Assembly: GCA_013368795.1 (NCBI GenBank)
Contig: JABFXX010000184.1
Location: 1 to 64,000, forward strand
Origin: Kofleriaceae bacterium
GTDB lineage: Bacteria > Myxococcota_A > Polyangia > Haliangiales > Haliangiaceae
Direction: 5' to 3'
Length of the DNA: 64,000 nucleotides
Numbering within the stretch: position 1 is the first letter of the stretch; every line of letters begins with the position of its first letter. Under the pieces are notes generated by a model. It saw only the letters and a program-made list of their open reading frames with translations, ran no database searches and was not told the origin of the DNA. Positions 26,143 through 34,292 of the stretch are shown here, piece after piece. The position numbers and the translations under genes were made by a program.

Positions 26143-27663
26143 TCATTCCGGGCGTCGGAGCCCGAACGCGGCGAGCAAGTCGTAGAGATGCTGGCGGCTC
26201 ATGTCGAGCTCTTCCGCCGTCCGCTTGATGTTCCAGGCGTGACGCGCGAGCGCGTCCTCGATGTGTCGCTTCTGGCTGCGCATCGTCATCTCGCGAAACG
26301 TCGGCGGCGCGTCGTCTTCCCGCGGCGCCGACGGAAAGAGGTGGTGCTCGTCGAGCGCCTTCGCACGCTCGAATGCCGCGCGGGCGACGCCGGCTTCGAC
26401 GGCATTTGCGAGCTCGCGTACCTGCCCGGGCCACGGCGCTTCTCGGCACGCCCACAGCGCGCGCCGCGTCGGTCGTACCGCTTCGATCTCGAGGCGCGCG
26501 CACGTCTCGACACAGCAGCGCTCGACGATCGCCGGGATGTCGTCGCGCCGCTCGTCGAGTGACGGCAGGCGGATCGGCAGCACGGCGAGCCGGTAATAGA
26601 GGTCCTCGCGAAACGCGTTCTTCGCGACGAGCGCCTTCAAGTCCTTGTTCGTCGCGCTGATCACGCGGACGTCTGCGGCGACGGGCGAAGACGAGCCGAG
26701 CGGATAGTAGCGACGCTCCTGAAGCAGCTGGAGGAGCTTCGCCTGTGCGGCGAGTGACAGCTCGCCGACCTCGTCGAGGAACAGCGTCCCGCCGCGCGCG
26801 GCCGCGACCTTGCCGGGCATTTTCCGCGTCGCGCCGGTGTACGCGCCGGCCTCGGCGCCGAACAGCTCGCCCTCGAGCAATGCCTCGGGGATCGCGGCGC
26901 AGTTGAGATCGACGAACGGGCCGCTCGCGCGGGCACTGTTCGATGCGATTGCACGCGCGAGCGCCGACTTGCCAGTTCCCGTCGGCCCGGTGAGGAGGAC
27001 CGTGATCGGCAGTGGCGCGACCTGCGCTGCTTCGCGCAGCACCCTCGCGAACGCCGGCGAACGTCCGACGAGGTCATCGCAGCGGAAGTGGCGCCGGATC
27101 TCGACGGTCGCGTCGCCGTCCTGCAAGCCATCGCGCTGGCGCAGCAGGCGATCGGCGACGATCCCGAGCTGCCGCGCGAAGACCTCGACGGCTTCGCGAT
27201 TGCGCGCCGGGAACGCGTCGCCCGCCTGGGTTCCTTGCAGATACACGACGCCAAAGGCTGGCTTGCCGATCGGCGCACATAGCACCGCCTGGATGGCGTT
27301 GCGCAGCACGCTCGGCTGGTCGCGATACTCGGGATCCTCGACGGCAGACGGAGTCGCGATCAGGCGGCCTTCGTCGAGTGCTCGCGCGACGATGCCGCGC
27401 GAGATCGAGGCCCGGATCGCGGCAACATCGTCGTCGGTGCAACCGTGGGCCTTCCAGTAGCGCGGCGGTCCATCGCGGAGATCATCGGGCTCGCGCAGCT
27501 CGAGGTAGACCATCCGCGCACCGCTCGCCGACACGATCGTGGTCAGCGCACTGGCGAGCAGCGGTTCGGGATCCTCGGCCGCGACGAGCTCGAGGAGTCG
27601 AAGATAGAAGTCTCGTTCCGCGGCCGGATCATTCTCCGCCCGCGTCTGGTCCGCACTCGCCAT
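26143..27663 (-). CDS. Sigma-54-dependent transcriptional activator (GAF - AAA+ - Fis HTH)
   Basis: A 506-residue enhancer-binding protein. Residues about 15-180 form a GAF sensor; about 200-440 the AAA+ domain with Walker A TGPTGTGKSALARAI, ELFGAEAGAYTGA (the sigma-54 contact loop, GAYTGA for the usual GAFTGA), Walker B GGTLFLDEVGEL, and FREDLYYRLAVLPIRLPSL; the C-terminal HTH_8 is HIEDALARHAWNIKRTAEELDMSRQHLYDLL. The ATG at 27663 (MASADQT) has a GGGTGG site and is preferred to 27711. It precedes a sigma-54 promoter and two unknown genes and is divergent from an exported-protein pair, so it probably controls both sides in response to a small ligand. Confidence 0.92.
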   Translation of the reverse strand: MASADQTRAENDPAAERDFYLRLLELVAAEDPEPLLASALTTIVSASGARMVYLELREPDDLRDGPPRYWKAHGCTDDDVAAIRASISRGIVARALDEGRLIATPSAVEDPEYRDQPSVLRNAIQAVLCAPIGKPAFGVVYLQGTQAGDAFPARNREAVEVFARQLGIVADRLLRQRDGLQDGDATVEIRRHFRCDDLVGRSPAFARVLREAAQVAPLPITVLLTGPTGTGKSALARAIASNSARASGPFVDLNCAAIPEALLEGELFGAEAGAYTGATRKMPGKVAAARGGTLFLDEVGELSLAAQAKLLQLLQERRYYPLGSSSPVAADVRVISATNKDLKALVAKNAFREDLYYRLAVLPIRLPSLDERRDDIPAIVERCCVETCARLEIEAVRPTRRALWACREAPWPGQVRELANAVEAGVARAAFERAKALDEHHLFPSAPREDDAPPTFREMTMRSQKRHIEDALARHAWNIKRTAEELDMSRQHLYDLLAAFGLRRPE

Positions 27664-27821
27664 TGGTACCACCCAACGCTCATCATCGCTCGATCGTTCG
27701 GCGCCGGGCAATCGCCGCGAACCGTGTCCGCAGTGTCAGCTCGACCCGACATCGGCTCGCAAGCCATCAGCCGCGGATGACATCGCATTTCGTCATCGCG
27801 AGGCTTGCCTGCGACTTTGCG

Positions 27822-27838
27822 CTGGCCTGCTGGCTGCA
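27822..27838 (+). promoter_or_regulatory. Possible second sigma-54 promoter
   Basis: CTGGCCTGCTGGCTGCA has the invariant GG and GC ten bases apart and a TGGC/CTGCA core, but the centre departs from consensus. The predicted start (about 27849) would leave almost no leader before the ATG at 27853. Weaker than the promoter at 26124-26140; its position upstream of the divergent pair makes it worth testing. Confidence 0.35.
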
Positions 27839-27852
27839 CTGCGGGCGCGGTC

Positions 27853-28278
27853 ATGCCGCTCGCACTTCACACCCCGACCGCCAAGACGGTCGGCCCGCCG
27901 CCGATCCGCGAAACGGATCTAGATCGGATCCTCAAGCTGATCCCGACGGAGATCCTGGCGTTCTACACGGCGGCGGTGCCGATTTCGCCGCAGGTCCCGT
28001 GGAAGCTGTTTCCGTTCGCGCTGTTCGTGACCGGACTCGTGCTCGTCCCGCTCGTCCTCTTTCTCGACGGTCGCAACACCAGCCAACCGGCGTCCCCGGC
28101 GCAGTACGTGGTTCGCATCCTGGCGTTCGCGGCGTGGGCGATGGCCATCTCGTGGCCGTTCTCGGCGTGGTCGAGCGGCGAAGACCTCAACTGGGTCAGG
28201 TCGCTCGCGGTGTTGATCGTTCCCCTGATCGGCGCGCTCGTGTTGCGCGGCGACAAGCTCCCAACCCCGTCCTTTTGA
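27853..28278 (+). CDS. Small integral membrane protein (about three TM segments)
   Basis: A 141-residue protein with a polar N-terminus (about 35 residues) followed by about three hydrophobic helices (WKLFPFALFVTGLVLVPLVLF, VVRILAFAAWAMAISWPFSAW, LAVLIVPLIGALVL). The motif LIPTEILAFYTAAVP before the first helix is distinctive but I cannot name a family. The ATG at 27853 is used rather than the track start. It is followed after 13 bases by the 611-residue exported protein, so the two probably form an operon divergent from the sigma-54 activator. Confidence 0.75.
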   Translation: MPLALHTPTAKTVGPPPIRETDLDRILKLIPTEILAFYTAAVPISPQVPWKLFPFALFVTGLVLVPLVLFLDGRNTSQPASPAQYVVRILAFAAWAMAISWPFSAWSSGEDLNWVRSLAVLIVPLIGALVLRGDKLPTPSF

Positions 28279-28291
28279 ACGGAGTCTCCTC

Positions 28292-30127
28292 ATGCGATTC
28301 ATCTCCTTCGCGCTGGTCCTCCTCCTCACCGGCCACGCAGTCGCCGGTGGTCTCAAGCCGGATCCGGGCGTGGACGCGCTATGCGTGTTCGACCATGCGA
28401 GCAAGACGTTCACCGGCGAGATCCTGTCGCTGCCCGCTGGATGCACGGGACAGTGCCTCATCGTCGCGGCCAACATCTGCGGGACCCTGAAGGATCGTCC
28501 CAAGGCCGCGATGGATCCTTCGGCGCAGCGGAGCTCGTCGATCGCCGATACCTCGTGGCAGTCCGCGGTCGTCACGAGCCTCGGCCAGCTCGTCGGTGAT
28601 CGCGCACGGCAAGAAGTGGAGGCGTGGTTCGAAGACGTGGTGCGCAAGCGGCTGTGCGACCTGAAGACCGGCGACCAGCTCTGGTTGCCGGCTACATGCA
28701 AGCTTCTCGGCGACGAGCTCGGGGCCGGCCAGCAGCTGGCGTCGGGAATGGTGATCGAGGCGGTACGCAGCGACCTGCCGTACTTCGTCGGGGGGCTGGT
28801 CGCAACGATCACGACCAAGCTTTCGCCGCAACTTCGCCCCGTGATCGATGCGGTTCCGTTCCTCCTTCGTATCGGCAGCGAGCTCGCGAGCGGCAAGAAC
28901 CCACTCCAGCTTCTGAGCGAAGGTGCCCGCGATCCAGTGGTCCAGAAAGCGTGCCGCAGCCGAGCCAATCCAGACGAGCTCACCGGGCCGTGCTTTCTCG
29001 TGTTCGTCGGCGTGACGATCGACTACTACGGTCCGATCATCGCGAAGGGGACGGCCGGGACGCTCGAGGACCTGCAGCGCCTCGCGGTCAAGCTCTTCGC
29101 GAGTGGCGAGTACCGCAAGGAGATCTGCGTCGCGTTCAATGACGGAGCAGAGTGCCCGGAGGGCGAATGGGGCAAGGTGCCGAGCGCGTTGCATCCGCTG
29201 GTCTCGGCGACGGTCCTGGTGTCGGAGAAGAAGGTACAGCAGCTGTTCGCCGTGATCCGCGACGCGGGCGCCGTCGAGGCATACCTCGCCAGCGTCGCGC
29301 ACGGCTCGAACACGAGCGAGACCGCGACCGAGCAGCTCGCGAAGACGCTCGATCTCCTCGACCCACTGTGGAGCGACTTCGGCAAGCTCGTGTGGGATGA
29401 CAAGGCCCCGCGTGCTTACACGGAATTCCGTCACGCGTTCGCCGCGGGTAGCGCGTTGGCGCGGAAGCAGTATCGTGCGCTCGCTCTTCATCTGGTGAAC
29501 CTCGCGAAGGACTCCGGCGCAAAGCTCCCGGAGTGGGCCACGCGTCTCATGCCTCTCGTCGTCGACATCGTCGAGGCCGAGGACTCGGCCGACGTCGCGG
29601 CGGCATTCAATCGCGCCGCTGCGCCGATCGGTGGCTGGCGTGCGAAGCGGCAGAAACCGATGCTGAGCTTCACAGCGCTCGTCGGCGCGGGCGGCGGGTA
29701 CGAGCTCCCTCTCGATGGGACGATGGACGGGCGCACACTGAAGCCCGGCTGGGCCGGTGGCCTGATCGCTCCGATCGGAATCCACGGATCGCTGGCGGTG
29801 AACACGTGGTCGATCGGCGCGCTCATCTCCCTGCTCGATCTCGGTCAGATCACGTGGTCGCGGATCGGGACGACCGACGCCTCGTCGACCGAGGCCGGCA
29901 CGAAGCCGCTGCCCGACGCCAAGCTGTCTCAGGTGTTCTCGCCCGGCGCGTACGTCGTCGTCGGCATCGGCATGTCGCCGTTCACGTTCGGCTTCGGTGC
30001 GTCGCTGGCGCCCGAGCTGCGCGAGTACACGTTCGATACGAGCGGCTCGATGGTCGATCAGAGCGTGTCCGTGGTGCGAGTCGGTGCGTTCCTCGCCGTC
30101 GACGTCACGCTACTGCCGCTGCTCTGA
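28292..30127 (+). CDS. Exported hypothetical protein, 611 aa
   Basis: The N-terminus is a signal peptide (ISFALVLLLTGHAVAGG, cleavage near AVA-GG). Residues about 20-430 are mostly helical with several cysteines (for example CTGQCLIVAANICG, KRLCDLK, ATCKLLG). The last about 150 residues look like beta strands of an outer-membrane or periplasmic barrel: LSFTALVGAGGGYELPL, APIGIHGSLAVNTWSIGALI, FSPGAYVVVGIGMSPFTFGFGASLAPELREY. No family recognised. The ATG has a GGAGTC site. Context suggests an envelope component of the sigma-54-linked locus. It overlaps the convergent doxX by 23 bases. Confidence 0.75.
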   Translation: MRFISFALVLLLTGHAVAGGLKPDPGVDALCVFDHASKTFTGEILSLPAGCTGQCLIVAANICGTLKDRPKAAMDPSAQRSSSIADTSWQSAVVTSLGQLVGDRARQEVEAWFEDVVRKRLCDLKTGDQLWLPATCKLLGDELGAGQQLASGMVIEAVRSDLPYFVGGLVATITTKLSPQLRPVIDAVPFLLRIGSELASGKNPLQLLSEGARDPVVQKACRSRANPDELTGPCFLVFVGVTIDYYGPIIAKGTAGTLEDLQRLAVKLFASGEYRKEICVAFNDGAECPEGEWGKVPSALHPLVSATVLVSEKKVQQLFAVIRDAGAVEAYLASVAHGSNTSETATEQLAKTLDLLDPLWSDFGKLVWDDKAPRAYTEFRHAFAAGSALARKQYRALALHLVNLAKDSGAKLPEWATRLMPLVVDIVEAEDSADVAAAFNRAAAPIGGWRAKRQKPMLSFTALVGAGGGYELPLDGTMDGRTLKPGWAGGLIAPIGIHGSLAVNTWSIGALISLLDLGQITWSRIGTTDASSTEAGTKPLPDAKLSQVFSPGAYVVVGIGMSPFTFGFGASLAPELREYTFDTSGSMVDQSVSVVRVGAFLAVDVTLLPLL

Positions 30128-30548
30128 ACAGCCGGTGGTAGTAGCGATACGAGATGGTCAGCAGTCCAAGGAAGATCAGCGGGTCGATGATGTACATCGC
30201 GTAGAGCGGCGGCCTCGCAGCATCACCGACGGAGAAGTGCGCCACGCTCGCCGAGATCAACGTGATGCCGAATCCGACGTATGCGATCTCTCGGATGCGG
30301 TGCGGGACCGCCGGCACGACCAGCGCGATGACGCCGAGGAGCTTGGCGATCGTGAGCTCGACCTTGAAATAGGGCGGCAACCCGAGGTGCGCGAAGGCCG
30401 ATTCGGTGCCATTCGGGAACGGAAAGCGGTCAATGAACGTGAAGCTGATGATGCTGAAGATCATGACCGCGGCGATCAGGCCGGTGCTCGTCCAGTAGAC
30501 GATCAGGTCTTTGCGGAGGGGCCGGATGGGCCGGATGGGAGTGTGCAT
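30105..30548 (-). CDS. DoxX-family membrane protein
   Basis: A 147-residue protein with four hydrophobic segments in DoxX arrangement (VYWTSTGLIAAVMIFSI, LGLPPYFKVELTIAKLLGVIALVVP, REIAYVGFGITLISASVAHFSVGD, MYIIDPLIFLGLLTISY). The PYF..E...AKLLG...L..P pattern is typical of DoxX/DoxD-like proteins, which are linked to quinone or thiosulfate redox chemistry in some species but mostly uncharacterised. Divergent from an ECF41-type sigma factor 83 bases away, which may regulate it. Confidence 0.8.
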   Translation of the reverse strand: MHTPIRPIRPLRKDLIVYWTSTGLIAAVMIFSIISFTFIDRFPFPNGTESAFAHLGLPPYFKVELTIAKLLGVIALVVPAVPHRIREIAYVGFGITLISASVAHFSVGDAARPPLYAMYIIDPLIFLGLLTISYRYYHRLFRAAAVA

Positions 30549-30595
30549 ACACTCCAGGACCAGGCCGCCCGCCCCGACGTGACGTGTCGATTTGT

Positions 30596-30622
30596 TGTCA
30601 CGCCGGGCCGAGGTATCTGGTC
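30596..30622 (+). promoter_or_regulatory. Candidate ECF41-type promoter for the sigma gene
   Basis: TGTCACG, sixteen bases, then GGTC resembles the reported ECF41 target TGTCACA-N16-CGTC. It lies just upstream of the sigma factor's GTG at 30632 and would give a nearly leaderless mRNA. A second TGTCACG is present on the minus strand at 30631-30637 without a good -10. Low confidence from a short motif. Confidence 0.35.
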
Positions 30623-30631
30623 TGTATCTGC

Positions 30632-31513
30632 GTGACAGACCATCGCGACGACCTCGAGCTGTTCGAGCAGCACCGGCCAGCGCTGCGGGCACTGGCGTAT
30701 CGCATGCTCGGCGATACCGCGAGCGCGGACGATATCGTGCAGGAGGCGTGGATCCGCTGGCAGGCGAGGGACGTCGAGGTCGACAACCCTCGTTCGTACC
30801 TGCTGACGATCGCGACGCGGCTGTGCTTGAACCAGCTCTCGTCGGCGCGCTCTCGCCACGAGCAGCTGCGGGCGCGGCTGCCCGAGCCGCTCGAGGCTCA
30901 GAGCGAAGGCGCGCTCGAGATCATCGAGCAGGTATCGATGGCATTCCTCGTCGCGTTGCAGCGCCTATCGCCGGCCGAGCGCGCCGTACTGCTCCTGCAC
31001 GAGGTGTTCGACGTCAGTCACGCGGATATCGGCCGGCTCCTCGACAAGACCGAAGCGGCGAGCCGGCAGTTGCTCAAGCGGGCGCGCGAGGGCGTCGCGG
31101 AGACGCGAGCGGTCGCGCCGGTCTCGCACGACGAGCATCGGCGTCTACTGCGCGCGTTCGCCGACGCAGCACAGGCCGGCGACGTCGACTCGCTCATGAG
31201 AATGCTAGCTGCCGACGCGGTCCTCATCACGGACGGCGGCACGGCCGGCGTGCGATCGGGCAGGGTCCGGACCCTCGTGCGCCCGCTCCTCGGCGCGAAG
31301 AAGATCGCGGCGTTCGTCACGGCGACCGACGGCGCGGAGTGGCGGGACCAGCGCGAGCACGTTCTCAATGGCCAGCCAGCGCTGGTCGCATATCGCGATG
31401 GACGGCCGTACGGCGTGCTGCAGCTCGGGATCGCCGACGGCAGGATCCTCGAGGTCTACATCCAGGCGGATCCGAGCCGCCTCGGCCACGTCGGAATGCC
31501 CACCGGCAGCTAG
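30632..31513 (+). CDS. ECF41-type RNA polymerase sigma factor with C-terminal SnoaL-like domain
   Basis: A 293-residue extracytoplasmic-function sigma factor. Region 2 reads LRALAYRMLGDTASADDIVQEAWIRW; region 4 is LSPAERAVLLLHEVFDVSHADIGRLLDKTEAASRQLLKRARE. Instead of an anti-sigma partner, ECF41 proteins have a fused C-terminal SnoaL-like domain that tunes activity; its landmarks appear here as RLPEP (for WLPEP), DGGT (for DGGG) and DPSRL (for NPDKL). The GTG at 30632 gives the normal short N-terminus. Neighbours (DoxX, an oxidoreductase) fit the usual ECF41 target types. Confidence 0.88.
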   Translation: MTDHRDDLELFEQHRPALRALAYRMLGDTASADDIVQEAWIRWQARDVEVDNPRSYLLTIATRLCLNQLSSARSRHEQLRARLPEPLEAQSEGALEIIEQVSMAFLVALQRLSPAERAVLLLHEVFDVSHADIGRLLDKTEAASRQLLKRAREGVAETRAVAPVSHDEHRRLLRAFADAAQAGDVDSLMRMLAADAVLITDGGTAGVRSGRVRTLVRPLLGAKKIAAFVTATDGAEWRDQREHVLNGQPALVAYRDGRPYGVLQLGIADGRILEVYIQADPSRLGHVGMPTGS

Positions 31514-32430
31514 CTCTGCCGGACGTTCAGCACGATCTTCTCGGAGCGGCCGGACTCGTAGAGGTCCTGCGCCTCGCGCGCAGCGACGAGCGGCAGCACG
31601 CGGCCGACGCGAGGCGACTTGACCGTCCCGGCATCGACGAGGCGCGCGAGCTCGCGCAGATCGTTCGCGTTCTTCTGCATCACCATGCGAACGGCCATGA
31701 CCCCGGCGCGCCGCGCCTGATCCTCGGGGACTGCCCCGACGGTCGACACGATGATGCCGCTCCTCTTCACGACCTTGAGCGAGCGCGTCGCGGTGTCACG
31801 ACCGACGGTATCGATCGCGGCATCGACGTCGTGCACGAGCTCGTCGAAGTGCTGCGACCGGTAGTCGATGACCTCTTCGACGCCGAGCTCGTTCAGGTAG
31901 AGCATGTCTTTCGACGATGCCGTCGCGATGACCGTCGCGCCAGTCGCGCGGCACAGCTGGGTCGCGATCGAGCCGACACCGCCCGCGGCGCCGTGGATCA
32001 GGATGCGCTGCCCCTTTCGCACGCCTGCGATGCGCACGCACTGCAGCGCGGTGAGGCCGGGCGTCGGTAGCGACGCCGCCGTCGCATCGTCGATCGTCGC
32101 AGGCTTGTGCGCGAGCATCGACGGTGACACGACGGCGAGCTCGGCATAGGCGCCACTCGCAAAGCCGTAGACGCGATCGCCGACCGCGAACCCGGTGACG
32201 GTGCCACCGACGGCGATCACCTCGCCGGAGAAGTCCTGACCGAGCGTGAACGGAAATGGCCGGGGTGCGACCTGCGCCATGTAGCCCTCGCGAACCTTCC
32301 AGTCGACCGGGTTGATGCCCGCCGCCTTGATCCGCACGAGGACTTCATCGGGCTTGTTGCTCGGGCTCGTGACGTCCTCGACCTCGATCTGATCGGAATG
32401 ACCGTATGCGTGAATCCTGGCCGCCTTCAT
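31510..32430 (-). CDS. NADPH:quinone oxidoreductase-like (MDR zinc-free alcohol dehydrogenase family)
   Basis: A 306-residue medium-chain reductase. MKAARIHAYG start, IKAAGINPVDWKVREG, LGQDFSGEVIAVG, GDRVYGF and LIHGAAGGVGSIATQL (NADPH-binding) are characteristic of the zeta-crystallin/quinone oxidoreductase-like group; zinc ligands are absent. The ATG at 32430 begins the conserved N-terminus. The stop shares CTAG with that of the sigma gene. Possible target of the ECF41 factor. Confidence 0.9.
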   Translation of the reverse strand: MKAARIHAYGHSDQIEVEDVTSPSNKPDEVLVRIKAAGINPVDWKVREGYMAQVAPRPFPFTLGQDFSGEVIAVGGTVTGFAVGDRVYGFASGAYAELAVVSPSMLAHKPATIDDATAASLPTPGLTALQCVRIAGVRKGQRILIHGAAGGVGSIATQLCRATGATVIATASSKDMLYLNELGVEEVIDYRSQHFDELVHDVDAAIDTVGRDTATRSLKVVKRSGIIVSTVGAVPEDQARRAGVMAVRMVMQKNANDLRELARLVDAGTVKSPRVGRVLPLVAAREAQDLYESGRSEKIVLNVRQS

Positions 32431-32539
32431 ACGGGAGAAACGCTGCAACAGCGAGACCACCGTCGTCGGCGATTTCGCGATGGCGTCGAACTCTGTCAGG
32501 CGCTGTAGCAGCGCTTCGATCGCACGCTATGCTTTGACG

Positions 32540-33514
32540 ATGGGCGCGCGCATGCTCGTGCTGCTGGTGGTGTGCTCGGCGACGCTTGCGAGTGCCACGA
32601 CGACGACGCGCCAGGTCACCGTCTGGAAGGCGCAGGCCAAGGCCGACGACGGCAGCTACAAGCCGATCGTCTTCATCGGCGAGACGCCCGACGACCTGTT
32701 ACCGCCGTGCCGCTGTGTCGCCGGCACGTGGAAGATCGCGGCAAAGAATGGCGAGACCGCGACCCACTTCATCGGCACGCTCGACGCGCTTTCGTTCAAC
32801 CATGCGCGCGCCGCGAAGAAGCGCCTGTCGATCAAGATCCGCAAGACACGCGACCTCATGGGCGTCCACCGCGACTATCGGCCCGCGCTGCTCGCGATCG
32901 TCCGCGGCTCCGGCCAGCTCGTCCTGCGCGAGGTCAAAGGCGGCGACTGGGAGGTCGTCGGCTACGCGCCGTCGTCGGTCGGCAAGCTGTTCGCGAACAA
33001 CCCGCGGTGGAAGGCCGATCCCAAGGCGTCACCCAAGCCCGCCGCGGCGACCCCCGTCGTCGATCCGAAGGCCGACGCGGCCGCGCTCGCGAAGCTCATC
33101 AACGACTACCGCGCGACGCTCGAGCTTCCGCGCGTGCCGCTCTCCGTCGCGCTGACAAAGGTCGCACAGGCACACGTCCGGGACCTCGCGCAGAACGCGC
33201 CGGTCAAGGACGGCTGCAACCTCCACAGCTGGTCGGCGAAGGGCGCGTGGTCGGCGTGCTGCTACGACTCGAGCAAGGAGGCCGCGCGCTGCATGTGGGT
33301 CAAGCCGAAGGAGATCGCGGGCTACCGCGGCAACGGCTACGAGATCGCGGCGACCGCGAGCGGCATCACGCCCGAGCAAGCGCTCGAGCTCTGGCAGAAG
33401 AGCCCCAAGCATCACGAGGTGATGATCAACAAGGGCATCTGGACCAAGCCGTGGGCCGCGATGGGCGTCGCCGTCGAGGGCGATTACAGCGTCGCGTGGT
33501 TCGCTGATCGGTAG
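32540..33514 (+). CDS. Secreted CAP-domain (SCP/PR-1) protein
   Basis: A 324-residue protein with signal peptide (MLVLLVVCSATLASA). Residues about 20-165 form an unassigned N-terminal region with a CRC pair; after a Pro/Ala linker (KASPKPAAATP) the C-terminal 140 residues are a CAP domain: LAKLINDYRATLELPRVPLSVALTKVAQAH, HSWS, GYEIAA and LELWQKSPKHHEVMINKGIW...AMGVAV. The His in the HSWS region and the HH motif are the usual CAP cavity residues. Role unknown; CAP proteins are secreted lipid- or calcium-binding or stress-related. ATG 32540 is used. Confidence 0.85.
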   Translation: MGARMLVLLVVCSATLASATTTTRQVTVWKAQAKADDGSYKPIVFIGETPDDLLPPCRCVAGTWKIAAKNGETATHFIGTLDALSFNHARAAKKRLSIKIRKTRDLMGVHRDYRPALLAIVRGSGQLVLREVKGGDWEVVGYAPSSVGKLFANNPRWKADPKASPKPAAATPVVDPKADAAALAKLINDYRATLELPRVPLSVALTKVAQAHVRDLAQNAPVKDGCNLHSWSAKGAWSACCYDSSKEAARCMWVKPKEIAGYRGNGYEIAATASGITPEQALELWQKSPKHHEVMINKGIWTKPWAAMGVAVEGDYSVAWFADR

Positions 33515-33527
33515 CCGCGCTCGATCC

Positions 33528-34250
33528 TCAGACGAGAACCTCGCGGATGTCGACCTCGTTGTCGCCGAGGATGCCGGCGTACTCGATCGTGAAGCGCTTC
33601 GCGTCGTCGAGCGACGGCACCTCGAGGACCGAGAACCCGGCGACGAGCTCCTTCGACTCGGTGAACGGACCGTCGATCCACGTGCGCTTGCCACCGGTCG
33701 CCTTGTAGCGGACCGCGGTCTTCGTCGGCTTCAGGTTCGTCTCCGACGCGAGCACGCCATCGCGCTTCCACTGATCGAGCAGCGCGCGCACTGCCGGCGG
33801 CTGCGCGGCGCCCGATTCGAATGCGGCATCGCCCTTGGTCAGCAGGAGGAACCGGTGCGGCGCGTTCGCGGGACGCGCCTTGCCGGTCAGATCCCAGCCC
33901 TCGACGACGGGACCGATCTCGATCTCGCGCCGGCCGGCCGCCTCGCCGAGCTGCGTCGCGTACTCGATCGCCTCGTCGAAGCCGGTCGTCGTGATCAGCG
34001 CGAGGCTCGCGGTTAGCTCGTTGCCGCCCGCGTACGGGCCGCGCTGCACGCTCGGCTTGCCGCCGGGGAACGTCACGCGCGCCCGCTTCGCGCTGGGATG
34101 CAGCCCGGCGCCGTCCTTGAAAATGCCTTCTTTGATCGACCGGCCGATCAGCTGGCCCATGTCCTGGACGATGGTGGGCGAGGGCGGCTCGCCGGCCTCC
34201 ATCTTCGCGTCGACCTTGTGCATGATCATGTAACGCATGTTCGTCGTCAT
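33528..34250 (-). CDS. Tandem YCII-related domain protein
   Basis: A 240-residue protein made of two YCII-related (DGPF) halves. The first has MRYMIMHKVD near the start and GGKPSVQRGPYAGGNELTASLALITT; the second HRFLLLTKGD and GGKRTWIDGPFTESKELVAGFSVLEV, the standard DGPFxExKE motif. Such proteins are often encoded with ECF sigma factors and are of unclear enzymatic function. ATG at 34250 gives MTTNMRYM. It is only three genes from the ECF41 factor. Divergent spacing to the next gene is not applicable; the next lipoprotein gene is co-oriented 42 bases upstream. Confidence 0.85.
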   Translation of the reverse strand: MTTNMRYMIMHKVDAKMEAGEPPSPTIVQDMGQLIGRSIKEGIFKDGAGLHPSAKRARVTFPGGKPSVQRGPYAGGNELTASLALITTTGFDEAIEYATQLGEAAGRREIEIGPVVEGWDLTGKARPANAPHRFLLLTKGDAAFESGAAQPPAVRALLDQWKRDGVLASETNLKPTKTAVRYKATGGKRTWIDGPFTESKELVAGFSVLEVPSLDDAKRFTIEYAGILGDNEVDIREVLV

Positions 34251-34292
34251 GCTCTCACGACGAACGACCACCGGTCAGATCGACACTCCGAT

